Of a stretch of DNA of 64,000 nucleotides, positions 16,931-27,530 are shown piece by piece (the stretch's first letter is position 1; each line of letters starts with the position of its first letter). The notes under the pieces were generated by a model. That model saw only the letters and a list, made by a program, of their open reading frames with translations. It was not told where the DNA came from and ran no database searches. The stretch covers positions 1 to 64,000 of the forward strand of contig NZ_JAAOCA010000013.1 of NCBI RefSeq assembly GCF_014694385.1, in the 5' to 3' direction. Origin of the DNA: Pseudomonas typographi (GTDB lineage Bacteria; Pseudomonadota; Gammaproteobacteria; Pseudomonadales; Pseudomonadaceae). The position numbers were made by a program, and so were the translations under genes.

Positions 16931-17988
16931 TGAACGAGCCCATGCATGACGTTGACCTCGCCGAGCGCCGCGAGCGCGTGACCATGCTCAGGGACAGCGC
17001 CGCCGCGCTGGTGCCCGCCGACGGCGACTTGCGCCGGGTGCGGGCGTGGCGCTTTGCTGGTAACGGTCTGGATGCCCAGGCCTGGGCCCTGGTGTGCGAG
17101 ATGGGTTGGCCTGGCCTGCGCCTGGCTGAGGAACAGGGCGGTAGCGGCTTGGGCCTGTGCGAATACGTGGCGCTGCTAGAGGAGTTGGGCAAGGGCCTGG
17201 CCCCCGAACCGCTGAATGAGGTGGCGTGCCTGGTTTCGCTGTTGCCGGCCGAATGGCGCGAGCCTGTGCTGCGTGGCGAGCGCTTGGTATTGCCAGGGCA
17301 CGGCGCGGGCTTGGTAGCCGATCACCAAGGCCGCCTGCTGGGGCAGGCCAAGGTGTCGCTGGGCAAGGCGGCCCACGGCTGGCTGCTGATGAACGAGGAC
17401 AGCGCCTGGCTGGTAGACGCGCAGGGTCTAGAAGGCCAAGCGCTGGCCACCCAAGACGGCGGCCATGTGCTTGCGCTGGCCTTGAACGGCGTGCCGGCGC
17501 AGCGCCTGGCATCAAGCCCGGAGCAACTGAGGCGGGTGCGTGACGAAGCAGCCCTGGGCGTTGCTGCCTACCTGCTGGGCTGCATGCAGGGCGCATTCGC
17601 CCGAACCCTCGACTACCTCAAGGTGCGCAAGCAATTCGGGCGGGAAATCGGCAGCTTCCAGGCCCTGCAGCACCGCATGGTTGACCTGCACATCCAGATC
17701 GAACTCAGCCGCGCGCTGGTAGAAGAAACCGCCGCGTGCCTCGACCGTAGCGTTGCGCCTGGCGAGGCGCAACGGCGCATCTACGCCACGCGAGTCCAGG
17801 CCGGTGATGCGGCCTTGCGGGTGTGCCGCGAGGCCATCCAACTGCATGGCGCCATCGGCTACACCGACGAGGCCGACATCGGCCTGTTTCTGCGCCGCGT
17901 GTTGGTGGCTGCCTCGGCCTGGGGCACCCAGGGCGGCTACCGCCAAGGCTATGCGCGGCTGATCGCCGAGGAGGCTTTCAATGGCTGA
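16930..17988 (+). CDS. Acyl-CoA dehydrogenase, short partner subunit
   Basis: 352 residues, shorter than the usual 380-390. ATG 16930 overlaps the previous stop (TGATG), so TTG 16927 is discarded. Recognisable parts are GWPGLRLAEEQGGSGLG, RKQFGREIGSFQALQHRMVD in the FAD-contacting third domain, and QLHGAIGYTDEADIGLFLRR. The middle beta domain is reduced and poorly conserved. Pairing with a second dehydrogenase in the same operon (18749) suggests a heteromeric enzyme, as for ChsE1/ChsE2-type steroid side-chain dehydrogenases. Confidence 0.85.
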   Translation: MNEPMHDVDLAERRERVTMLRDSAAALVPADGDLRRVRAWRFAGNGLDAQAWALVCEMGWPGLRLAEEQGGSGLGLCEYVALLEELGKGLAPEPLNEVACLVSLLPAEWREPVLRGERLVLPGHGAGLVADHQGRLLGQAKVSLGKAAHGWLLMNEDSAWLVDAQGLEGQALATQDGGHVLALALNGVPAQRLASSPEQLRRVRDEAALGVAAYLLGCMQGAFARTLDYLKVRKQFGREIGSFQALQHRMVDLHIQIELSRALVEETAACLDRSVAPGEAQRRIYATRVQAGDAALRVCREAIQLHGAIGYTDEADIGLFLRRVLVAASAWGTQGGYRQGYARLIAEEAFNG

Positions 17989-18745
17989 CCATTTGCTTGA
18001 GCAGCGGCGCGGCAACGTGTCGATTCTTACCTTGAACGTACCGGAGCGGCGCAATGCGCTGTCTCCCGACCTGCGCGCGCGGCTCTACGAGGCGCTGGTG
18101 GCGGCCGACGAAGACCCTCAGGTGCGTGCCCTGGTGCTCACCGGTGCCGGCGGCCACTTCAGCGCGGGGGGCGATATCGGCTCCATGGACGTGACCCGCC
18201 TCGCCGAAGGGCGCACCCGCATGCGCCGCAGCCACCGGCTGATCCGCCAATTGTGCAGCATGGGCACGCCGGTGGTCGCGGCGGTGGAAGGCTGGGCTGC
18301 GGCGGGTGGCCTGGGCGTGGCCTTGGCTTGCGACAGCCTGGTGTGCAGCGAGGCGGCGCGTTTTTCGGCCAACTTCGGCGCGGTGGCGCTGCTGCCCGAC
18401 CTGGGCATCCTGCACACGCTGCCCCGGCGAGTCGGCGTGGCGCGGGCCCGGCAGTTGCTGTTGTACGGCGAGCCTATTGAAGCCAGCGAGGCATTGCGCA
18501 TCGGCCTGGTTGACCAGTTGGCAGCGCCGGGCCAGGCGCTGGAAGTGGCACTGGCCCGCGCCGAAGCCCTGACCCACCGCGCGCCGCTGCCCCTGGCCTT
18601 GACCAAAGCCCTGTTGGCCGAGGGCCTGGAGGCGCTGCTGGAGCGCGAATGCGAACTGCAAAGCCAACTGTTCCTGAGCGCCGACCATGCCGAGGGCAAG
18701 GCGGCCTTCCTGGCCAAACGCCCGGCCAACTTCACGGGGGCCTAA
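17981..18745 (+). CDS. Enoyl-CoA hydratase/isomerase (crotonase family)
   Basis: 254 residues; start overlaps the dehydrogenase by eight bases. Oxyanion-hole segments are SAGGDIGSMD (about 60) and EGWAAAGGLGVALACD (about 105), and SANFGAVALLPDLG holds the active-site region. Crotonases hydrate or isomerise enoyl-CoA esters. In this operon it is an alternative to, or works after, the MaoC-type hydratase. From memory the counterpart is PA1021. Confidence 0.86.
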   Translation: MADHLLEQRRGNVSILTLNVPERRNALSPDLRARLYEALVAADEDPQVRALVLTGAGGHFSAGGDIGSMDVTRLAEGRTRMRRSHRLIRQLCSMGTPVVAAVEGWAAAGGLGVALACDSLVCSEAARFSANFGAVALLPDLGILHTLPRRVGVARARQLLLYGEPIEASEALRIGLVDQLAAPGQALEVALARAEALTHRAPLPLALTKALLAEGLEALLERECELQSQLFLSADHAEGKAAFLAKRPANFTGA

Positions 18746-18748
18746 CCG

Positions 18749-19915
18749 ATGAGCGACATGAACGCACTACACGAAGACTACGAAAGCATGAGCGACGAGG
18801 CGTTCCGGGGCCTGCTGCGCGAATGGATCGAAACCCATTACCCCGCGCACTTACGCAACCCGCGGCGGCGTTTGGGGCTGGAAGAAAGCCGCGCGTGGTA
18901 TCGCTTGTTGGGCGAGCGCGGCTGGCTGGCACCGGGCTGGCCCACCCGCCATGGCGGCATGGGGCTTTCGGCGGCCAAACAACTGATCTACATGGAAGAG
19001 TGGGAGCGGCACGGCTGTGCCCGGTTGCCCGACAGCGGCTTGACCATGCTCGGGCCCTTGCTGATCCGCTTTGGCAGCGAGGCCCAGAAAGCCTTCTACT
19101 TGCCGCGCATTTTGGCCGGCGAGCACTTCTGGTGCCAGGGTTACAGCGAGCCCAATGCCGGCTCCGACCTCGCCAGCTTGCGCACCGAGGCTGTGGACTG
19201 CGGTGACCATTGGCGGGTCAATGGGCAAAAGATCTGGACCACCATGGCCGGGCATTCGAACTGGATTTTCATGCTGGTGCGCACCGACCGCCAAGCGCGG
19301 CCGCAGGCCGGCATCAGCTTTCTGCTGGTGCCGTTGGCCAGCCCCGGCGTTGAGGTACGGCCCATTCTCAACCTGGACCTGCACGACGAATTTTCCGAAG
19401 TGTTCTTCACCGACGTGCGCGTGCCCAAAGAGAACCTGGTTGGGGAGGTCAACCAAGGCTGGAGCATGGCCAAGGCGCTGTTGGGCTTCGAGCGTATCTT
19501 TTTGGGCTCGCCCAAGCAGTCCACTCATGCCCTGGAACGCCTGGAGCGCCTCGCCCGGCTCGGCGGTATCGAACACCAGGAGGCCTATCGCCAACGCCAT
19601 GCCGCGTTGCGCCTGCGCCTGGATGCCCACCGCGCGCTCTACGAGCGCTTCGCCGAGGCGCTGCGCCAGGGGCAGGCGCTGGGGCCTGAGGTGTCGATGC
19701 TGAAGATCAACCAATCCGAACTGTTCCAGGCCATTTGTGAACTGGCCCTGGAGGTGGCCGGTGAGGATGCCGCACTACTCGACCCGTTGGCCGAGGACGC
19801 TGCCCTTTACCCGGCGGGGCTGTTCATCCAGTCCTTGCCGACCACCATCTACGGCGGCAGCAACGAGATCCAGCGCAACATTTTGGCCCGGCAAGTGCTC
19901 GGCCTGCCCGGCTGA
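18749..19915 (+). CDS. Acyl-CoA dehydrogenase, full-length subunit
   Basis: 388 residues, FAD-dependent. Domain marks in order are GWLAPGWPTRHGGMGLS, the FAD-binding strand WCQGYSEPNAGSDLASL, WTTMAGHSNWIFMLVRT, and the C-terminal YGGSNEIQRNILARQVLGLP. The YGGSNEIQRN ending is typical of the FadE/CaiA-like bacterial group. It follows the crotonase gene by three bases. It should oxidise the acyl-CoA made by the PauA-like synthetase to the 2-enoyl-CoA, probably with the 16930 product as partner. Confidence 0.88.
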   Translation: MSDMNALHEDYESMSDEAFRGLLREWIETHYPAHLRNPRRRLGLEESRAWYRLLGERGWLAPGWPTRHGGMGLSAAKQLIYMEEWERHGCARLPDSGLTMLGPLLIRFGSEAQKAFYLPRILAGEHFWCQGYSEPNAGSDLASLRTEAVDCGDHWRVNGQKIWTTMAGHSNWIFMLVRTDRQARPQAGISFLLVPLASPGVEVRPILNLDLHDEFSEVFFTDVRVPKENLVGEVNQGWSMAKALLGFERIFLGSPKQSTHALERLERLARLGGIEHQEAYRQRHAALRLRLDAHRALYERFAEALRQGQALGPEVSMLKINQSELFQAICELALEVAGEDAALLDPLAEDAALYPAGLFIQSLPTTIYGGSNEIQRNILARQVLGLPG

Positions 19916-19948
19916 GCGCCCACACCCTAACAAGAAGGAGTAGCACCT

Positions 19949-21866
<1,918 letters not shown>

Positions 21867-21920
21867 GCGGGCCCGACCTGGGCCATCGCCGTCATCTATT
21901 TTTCAGAGGACACAACAATA

Positions 21921-23204
21921 ATGGACAGCCTCACCCTCACCGCCCAGGCCGCCCCGCAGGCGGCCGTCATCCCGCGGCATACCAAGGTCATCGTGTTCTG
22001 CTTCTGCTTTCTCGGCCTGCTCGCCGATGGTGCGGATTTGATGCTGCTGTCGTACAGCCTGGGCAGCTTGCGCCAGGAGTTCGGCTTAACCCCGTTTCAA
22101 GCGGGCAGCCTGGGTAGCATCACCCTGGCGGCCATGGCCATCGGGGGACTATACGGTGGCTGGGCCTGTGACCGCTTTGGCCGCGCCAAGGTGGTGTTCT
22201 GGACGCTGATTATTTTTTCGCTGGGCACCGCGACCCTGGGCCTTACCCACAATTATTGGCAGTTCGCGGCAGTCCGCTTCCTCTCGTCGCTGGGGTTGGG
22301 GTCGCTGTTCGTGGCGTCCAATACGTTGATGTCCGAGTTCGTCTCGACCCGCTACCGCACCACCGTGCTGGCCACCCTGCAGGCGGGCTGGACCGTGGGC
22401 TACTTGGTCGCGACGGTGCTGGCGGGCGCGATCATACCCGGGCATGGCTGGCGCTGGCTGTTCTTCGTGGCGGTGTTGCCGGTGACCCTGGCCCTGTTCG
22501 CCAAGCCGCTGGTACCCGAGCCACCGGCCTGGCTAGCAGCCCACGCGGAAAAAAACCGGCTGCGGCGCAGCGGCGAGGCGGCTGCGGTGAAGCGCCAGGA
22601 CGCTCTACGGGTATTGCTGGGCGACCCCGCCGCACGGCGCATGCTGCTGCTCTGGACCTTGACCGCGGGCCTGATGCAATTCGGTTACTACGGGACCAAC
22701 AACTGGATGCCGTCCTACCTGGAAGGCGAGTTGCACATGAACTTCAAAGCCATGACCGGCTATATGGTGGGCACCTACGCCGCCATGATCTTCGGCAAGG
22801 TGTTCTCCGGCATGGCCGCCGACCGTTTTGGGCGGCGCGCCACCTTCGTATTCGGGGCGCTGGGCACGGCGATTTTTCTGCCGGCTATCGTGTACCTGCA
22901 CTCAGCGGGGAACATCCTGTACCTGCTGGTGGCATTCGGCTTTCTTTACGGCATCCCGGTCGGCGTGGTGGCCACCTACATGACCGAGAGCTTCGACACC
23001 CGCGTGCGCGGCTCTGGCGTGGGCGGGGCCTACAATGGTGGCCGGGTGATCGCCGCGTTCGCCCCGGCGATCATCGGCGTGCTGGCCTCAGAGGTCTCCA
23101 TCGGCATGGGCTTCGTGGTCATGGGCGCCGCCTACCTGCTGTGCGGGGTCATCCCAGCGCTGTGGATCCGCGATAAGCTCCACGATCCGCAGAAGGGTAG
23201 CTGA
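21921..23204 (+). CDS. MFS transporter, aromatic acid:H+ symporter type (MucK-like)
   Basis: 427 residues, about 12 membrane segments. FLGLLADGADLMLLSYSLG in TM1, then GGWACDRFGRAKV in the loop 2-3, mark the AAHS branch that carries aromatic acids, vanillate and cis,cis-muconate. Last gene of the operon, 54 bases after the flavoprotein, with AGAGGA upstream of ATG 21921. It would import the acid that PauA activates. The MucK homologue in P. aeruginosa lies within the same gene set, as I recall, but in a different position, so the operon has been rearranged. Confidence 0.85.
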   Translation: MDSLTLTAQAAPQAAVIPRHTKVIVFCFCFLGLLADGADLMLLSYSLGSLRQEFGLTPFQAGSLGSITLAAMAIGGLYGGWACDRFGRAKVVFWTLIIFSLGTATLGLTHNYWQFAAVRFLSSLGLGSLFVASNTLMSEFVSTRYRTTVLATLQAGWTVGYLVATVLAGAIIPGHGWRWLFFVAVLPVTLALFAKPLVPEPPAWLAAHAEKNRLRRSGEAAAVKRQDALRVLLGDPAARRMLLLWTLTAGLMQFGYYGTNNWMPSYLEGELHMNFKAMTGYMVGTYAAMIFGKVFSGMAADRFGRRATFVFGALGTAIFLPAIVYLHSAGNILYLLVAFGFLYGIPVGVVATYMTESFDTRVRGSGVGGAYNGGRVIAAFAPAIIGVLASEVSIGMGFVVMGAAYLLCGVIPALWIRDKLHDPQKGS

Positions 23205-23214
23205 GCGGCCAGGC

Positions 23215-23240
23215 CATGCTGCAAAGGCTGTTGCAGCATG
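23215..23240 (+). terminator. Hairpin after the acyl-CoA operon
   Basis: Perfect 10-bp stem CATGCTGCAA (23215-23224) / TTGCAGCATG (23231-23240), six-base loop, ten bases past the transporter stop. No T-run follows, so it may be a weak terminator or an mRNA 3' end stabiliser. Confidence 0.5.
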
Positions 23241-23427
23241 AGCGCCACCTGAGTCATTGCCGGCGTGGGCCTACTTCCCTGATTCGCAGTGTCTTTCTCT
23301 TGGGCTACCTGGCGTTTTCCCGACCGCTTACAGCGATATAGGGGCGTGCGAAGCGCAAGGGTGTGGGAGTATGCTGCAAAAAACGGGGGTGTTGGATCCG
23401 ACCGATACGCAGGGCGAGGGGTGAACG

Positions 23428-24474
23428 ATGGCGGAGTCAGATGAGGGACCCTACGCGCGGCTTGTTTTTTCAAAAAACCGTTCCTACGCCGAGGCGTACG
23501 CGCTGCAAAAGGCGATGCTCGATGCCACACCCGATTGCATCAAGGTCTTATCGGTGGGCGGCCAGTTATTGATGATGAATAAAGCAGGGTGCCTGGCCCT
23601 GAATGTTCCCGAAGATTCTGAATTTGGGCTGCCATGGCTTCCGTTGCTTGCGCAGGACGTTCATCCGCAAGCAATGGAAGCACTTCAGCAAGCCGGCCAG
23701 GGGCGGACCGCCCGCTTCTTTGGGAAAAGCCTGTCACCGGCCGGGGTGAGGTATTGGGATAACCTGCTAACGCCGATTACTGACGCTGGCGGCGCCGTTT
23801 CATCGATTCTGTGTGTTTCGCGAGACGTGACCGCGAAAACCCGGCTCGAAACAGAATTACAGGAGGCGATCGAGCGCGAGAAGTTGCTGTCCCGAGAAAT
23901 GCAACATCGCATAAAAAATGTATTTTCTGTGGTTTCAGGGCTCATTTATATCGCCGAGAAAGAGGCGGCTGAAGTGAGTGCGGCGCATACCGCCACCCAC
24001 ATTCTGCGGCAAAAGCTGGGGGCGCTGGCGCGGGCATCGGATGCCGCGTTTATGGGGGGCGATAGCCAAGACGGGCAGCCGAGCGAAGTCGATCTACAGG
24101 CGGTCGTCGGTTCAGTGCTGCAGCCCTATGGAGACCGATGCGCGTTGGCCGGCAATCCGGTTTCAATAGGTGGCAATACCCTGACGACGCTCGCGTTGTT
24201 CCTTCATGAGCTCGCGACGAACTCTATAAAATACGGGGCCCTTAGCGCTGATGAGGGCAATGTTAGGGTCCGCTGGGCGGCCAGCGGGGAAGCGCTAACA
24301 ATCACCTGGATGGAAACAGGCGGGCCGCCGATTTCGGGGTCCCCAGGGCGGCAAGGTTTCGGCAGCGACATGGTGGACCGCATCGTGCGATCTGCCGGGG
24401 GGAGCATCCAGCGGACATGGCGAACCGAAGGGTTGGTCGCCGATTTGATGTTGCCGGCTTCCACTGTCGGCTAA
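23428..24474 (+). CDS. Orphan PAS sensor histidine kinase, HWE/HisKA_2 type
   Basis: 348 residues, no membrane segment, so soluble. A PAS domain (about 30-135, starting DATPDCIKVLSVGGQ) precedes a short coiled helix and the phospho-acceptor box EMQHRIKNVFSVVSGL (His160). The ATPase domain has the N-box LHELATNSIKYGALS (Asn265) and a G-box GFGSDMVDRIV (about 311). This is the HWE/HisKA_2 class common in photo- and stress-sensors. No response regulator is next to it. ATG 23428 has GAGGGG seven bases upstream. PAS ligand and partner are unknown. Confidence 0.85.
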   Translation: MAESDEGPYARLVFSKNRSYAEAYALQKAMLDATPDCIKVLSVGGQLLMMNKAGCLALNVPEDSEFGLPWLPLLAQDVHPQAMEALQQAGQGRTARFFGKSLSPAGVRYWDNLLTPITDAGGAVSSILCVSRDVTAKTRLETELQEAIEREKLLSREMQHRIKNVFSVVSGLIYIAEKEAAEVSAAHTATHILRQKLGALARASDAAFMGGDSQDGQPSEVDLQAVVGSVLQPYGDRCALAGNPVSIGGNTLTTLALFLHELATNSIKYGALSADEGNVRVRWAASGEALTITWMETGGPPISGSPGRQGFGSDMVDRIVRSAGGSIQRTWRTEGLVADLMLPASTVG

Positions 24475-24518
24475 CGGTATAGGGTAGGTGGGTGGGGCAA
24501 GCGCATCACCCCCAGCGT

Positions 24519-24667
24519 GGTGTTTCAGACGTTCGCAAGCATTGCGCTGTGTCTGTTGCTGGCGGGTAAGGCGCCGCGACGCGTGATAGCAGCGCTATGG
24601 CGAGGGGGCAACGCCGGCTGGCGGCAAAAGGCACCGCTAAAAGGGTGCAAACAGCTTCTGAAGCACA
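24519..24667. repeat. Intergenic element, copy B, with imperfect terminal inverted repeats
   Basis: Left end GTGTTTCAGACG (24520-24531) pairs with the right end CTTCTGAAGCAC (24655-24666) at 10 of 12 positions. It shares left- and right-end blocks with copy A (9931-10049) in the same orientation, while the middle differs and is about 30 bases longer. It occupies almost all of the gap between the kinase stop and the LysR stop. No coding sequence is evident inside. Confidence 0.55.
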
Positions 24668-24669
24668 CG

Positions 24670-25584
24670 TTAGGCCCCGTCACCGAGCAACTCAACCTTC
24701 AGCCACTCGATCAACGATTCAGTTTCGTTTCTCTGCGCCGCCGCGTGGTGCTTGAAAACCGACAGGGCATGGGGCAAAAAAACCCTCTCCGAACACGGTT
24801 TGACCAACGCTCCGCTGTCGACCAACCTGCCAGCCGTGCGACCCCAGCCGACGGCGATCCCATGCCCCTCGACGGCGGCCTGCAGCATCATAGGGTAGCT
24901 GTCGAAAACGTGCCCCTTGGCGTCGCCGCTGAGGGCAACCCCATACTGGGCTAGCCAACTGTCCCATTCCATTAAATGAGGCGGGGCAGCGCGATGGTGC
25001 AGCAATTGATGGTGAGGCAAATCGATAACGCTGAGTACCTGTTCGTTCCCCTTCAGATAATTTGGGCTACACACTGGAAAGACCTCGTCTGGGGCGGTGA
25101 ATAGTAGATGGCTTAAACCACTCGCCCGCCCGGTACTCTGCAGCGCAACGTCGAAATGGCCAGCGAACCGCGCCACGGGTTGGGCCGTGGTCAACACCTG
25201 GATCTCGATGTCTGGATGGCGTTGGTGGAATGTCGACAGCCGCGGCATCAACCAATAGAACGCCTCGCACAGCTGCGAAAGCAACACCACTTGATGCTTG
25301 CCAGTGGCCCCTCGCAGACCTTCGGCGGTTGCGCCTATTTGGCTCAATGCTGTGCTCACTGCCAGCGCCAGCCGGTGGCCTTCGGGTGTTAGGAACACGG
25401 CACGGTTGCGGCGGGTGAACAACCTCACCCCCAAATTCAGCTCAAGGCCGCGGATTTGCCGGCTTACGGCGGCCTGGCTCAGATGCAGTTCCGCCGCGGC
25501 CTGCGAAAAACTCTCAAGCCGCGCGGCGGCTTCAAACGGCAATAGGCTCGCCAGCGGCGGCAGTGCTTTACCCAGGGTATTCAT
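24670..25584 (-). CDS. LysR-family regulator (GcvA-like)
   Basis: 304 residues from ATG 25584 (a GTG two codons upstream is possible). N-terminal helix-turn-helix: FEAAARLESFSQAAAELHLS, then QAAVSRQIRGLE. The effector domain spans about 95-295 and includes FDVALQSTGRASG. The N-terminal PLASLLPFEAAARL block resembles the GcvA/AmpR branch. It is divergent from the EamA transporter gene, the usual arrangement when a LysR protein controls its neighbour, with about 90 bases of shared control region. Confidence 0.88.
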   Translation of the reverse strand: MNTLGKALPPLASLLPFEAAARLESFSQAAAELHLSQAAVSRQIRGLELNLGVRLFTRRNRAVFLTPEGHRLALAVSTALSQIGATAEGLRGATGKHQVVLLSQLCEAFYWLMPRLSTFHQRHPDIEIQVLTTAQPVARFAGHFDVALQSTGRASGLSHLLFTAPDEVFPVCSPNYLKGNEQVLSVIDLPHHQLLHHRAAPPHLMEWDSWLAQYGVALSGDAKGHVFDSYPMMLQAAVEGHGIAVGWGRTAGRLVDSGALVKPCSERVFLPHALSVFKHHAAAQRNETESLIEWLKVELLGDGA

Positions 25585-25676
25585 AACCACCGATTATGCA
25601 TTCGTGGCTGAGAACTCGTTTGTACCATAGCCCCAGCAGGCACCACCATGGTGAAAAGCCGGCCATGGAGCAACCT

Positions 25677-26639
25677 ATGCACGCGTTTTTTAAACACCCG
25701 CGCGCCATCGGTGTAGGGTTTGCGGTGCTCGCCACGTTTTGTTGGGGGTTGAATTTCATCGTTCCCTACGTCCCCGGGCGCTACAGCGTATTTGATTTCC
25801 TGGCGATCAGGTTCATGGTGGTAGGGGCGCTGGGTATCGCTTGGGGGTTCAGCCAACGTGCCGCCATCCGTGGGCTGGCATGGCCATTGCGCCGGTTGGG
25901 GTTAGCGCTGGGCGCTATCGGCTACTTCGGCTACGCGTTGTGTACCGCCTGCGCCATCGAGCTGAGCGGCCCCGTATTGATGCCGGCCTTCGTCGCGGCG
26001 GTGCCGGTATTATTGGCCTTGCTTGGCAACACCCCAACGAAGATGTTGGCGTGGCGAACATTACTGTTCCCTTTATCCCTGTTGGCGGGTGGTCTTTTAC
26101 TGATCACCCTCCGGGGTAACAACTCCTCGGTGGCCGATCCCCACACGTTCGCCGTCGGCGTGGTTTTTTCACTTGTAGCCGTTGCCCTGTGGTTGAGCTT
26201 CAGTGTGCTGAACCAAAACGCGCTGGGGAAAATCCCCGCGCGTTCCACCGGCGGATGGACGGCGCTGATGATGGCCGGCAGCGCCCTATGCATGCTGGTA
26301 CTGATGCCGCTTGGCTATGCGTTGCGCCTTTTCAAGCTTCCCTGCCTGGGCGCCAGCTACGATAACGCCGGCAGCCTGTACGCATGGGCGATAGTTATCG
26401 CTTTGTTTTCGTCCGTGTTCGGTGCATGGGCGTGGAACATGGCCTGTCGTTATCTTCCTCTGGTGCTCTCAGGGCAACTGATTGCGCTGGAGTCGATGTT
26501 TGCCACGTTGCTGTGTTTGGCGTTTGAAAAACGCCTGCCCAGGGTACATGAAACGCTGGCTATTACGGCGGTGTTAACGGGCACCACGCTGGCGATAAGG
26601 CTGCTGTGGGCAACGAACGAGGCTGGCGGGCAGCGGTAA
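25677..26639 (+). CDS. EamA/DMT-family transporter
   Basis: 320 residues from ATG 25677, which has GGAG six bases upstream; ATG 25665 would add four residues and lacks a good site. Ten predicted membrane segments in two EamA halves (about 10-140 and 150-300). FCWGLNFIVPYV in TM1 and FSSVFGAWAWNMACRYLP in the second half are typical. Such proteins usually export amino acids or metabolites. It is probably controlled by the divergent LysR gene. Confidence 0.83.
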   Translation: MHAFFKHPRAIGVGFAVLATFCWGLNFIVPYVPGRYSVFDFLAIRFMVVGALGIAWGFSQRAAIRGLAWPLRRLGLALGAIGYFGYALCTACAIELSGPVLMPAFVAAVPVLLALLGNTPTKMLAWRTLLFPLSLLAGGLLLITLRGNNSSVADPHTFAVGVVFSLVAVALWLSFSVLNQNALGKIPARSTGGWTALMMAGSALCMLVLMPLGYALRLFKLPCLGASYDNAGSLYAWAIVIALFSSVFGAWAWNMACRYLPLVLSGQLIALESMFATLLCLAFEKRLPRVHETLAITAVLTGTTLAIRLLWATNEAGGQR

Positions 26640-26715
26640 ACCTGGGGTGGGTGGGGGGCCGTCGCGAGCCGTGGTTGTGCATGAAAGTTGCATTGTAAGG
26701 GCAACTACAGGCCCA

Positions 26716-27366
26716 ATGGCGCACGCAATGGACGCATGGACACCGATCATAGCCATTATGGCCGCACTCCTGCTGGGGGCCATGAGCCCTGGCCCCAGCT
26801 TTATAGTGGTGGCGCGCAACACCGTGCGGTCATCACGCCGGCATGGCGTTGCCACAGCGCTGGGCATGGGCGTAGGCGGCGTTATATTTTGCAGCATGGC
26901 ATTGGCCGGCCTCTATGCATTGCTGGCGTCTATAGCCTGGTTATACCTTGCCGCAAAGGTCATCGGCGGGTGTTACCTGCTTCACTTGGCGTGGCGGATG
27001 TGGCAGGGAGCGTCAAAACCGCTTGGGCTGAACGTGGGCCCGTTAGGCAGCGCAGACACGCTTTTGAAATCATTCTGGATGGGGCTGAGCACGCAGGTCA
27101 GCAATCCGAAGACGGCGCTGGTTTATGGCAGTATTTTTGTTTCGCTACTGCCTCGGAGCGCACCTTTTTGGTGCTATCCGGTGCTTATCTTGGCGACCTT
27201 TGCGGTGGAGGCGGGGTGGTATTGCACAGTGGCGCTGGTCTTTTCCAATGAGGTGCCAAAGGCGTTTTATTCAAACGCAAAATCGATCATCGACCGTGCT
27301 GCCGCGCTTACCCTTGGCACGTTGGGCCTCAAGCTGATGCTGACTTCAAGCAAAGCAGGGTATTAA
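26716..27366 (+). CDS. LysE/RhtB-family amino-acid exporter
   Basis: 216 residues, six membrane segments. The signature is LLLGAMSPGPSFIVVARNTV near the N-terminus, followed by GMGVGGVIFC. Start is uncertain: ATG 26716 or 26728 (MDAWTPII); neither has a strong ribosome site, and the 69 upstream in-frame bases do not look coding. It follows the EamA gene by 76 bases on the same strand, so the pair may form an efflux unit for amino acids or related compounds. Confidence 0.82.
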   Translation: MAHAMDAWTPIIAIMAALLLGAMSPGPSFIVVARNTVRSSRRHGVATALGMGVGGVIFCSMALAGLYALLASIAWLYLAAKVIGGCYLLHLAWRMWQGASKPLGLNVGPLGSADTLLKSFWMGLSTQVSNPKTALVYGSIFVSLLPRSAPFWCYPVLILATFAVEAGWYCTVALVFSNEVPKAFYSNAKSIIDRAAALTLGTLGLKLMLTSSKAGY

Positions 27367-27474
27367 ACGAGCGCCATCATGGGCTGCGCAATACAGCCTG
27401 GGTGTTGGCGGCTGTTGCCGCGCAGTGATGGGGTAGTCGTTCAGCGTGCAGGCGGGCGATTCAGGGCGGGCAAT

Positions 27475-27502
27475 GGTTGAACGCTTGTGGGGGCGTTCAA
27501 CC
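27475..27502. terminator. Hairpin downstream of the gamma-glutamyltransferase gene
   Basis: Perfect 10-bp stem GGTTGAACGC (27475-27484) / GCGTTCAACC (27493-27502) with an eight-base loop. It lies 28 bases past the GGT stop on the minus strand and about 110 bases past the LysE-type gene on the plus strand. No T-run on either strand, so termination is only suggested. Confidence 0.4.
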
Positions 27503-27530
27503 TGTAGCAACGGCCGCGCCCCGGGGCGCT

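Noticed and set aside
24517..24954. 145-residue plus-strand open frame
   Set aside because: It spans intergenic element copy B and the antisense of the LysR gene, with no recognisable domain.
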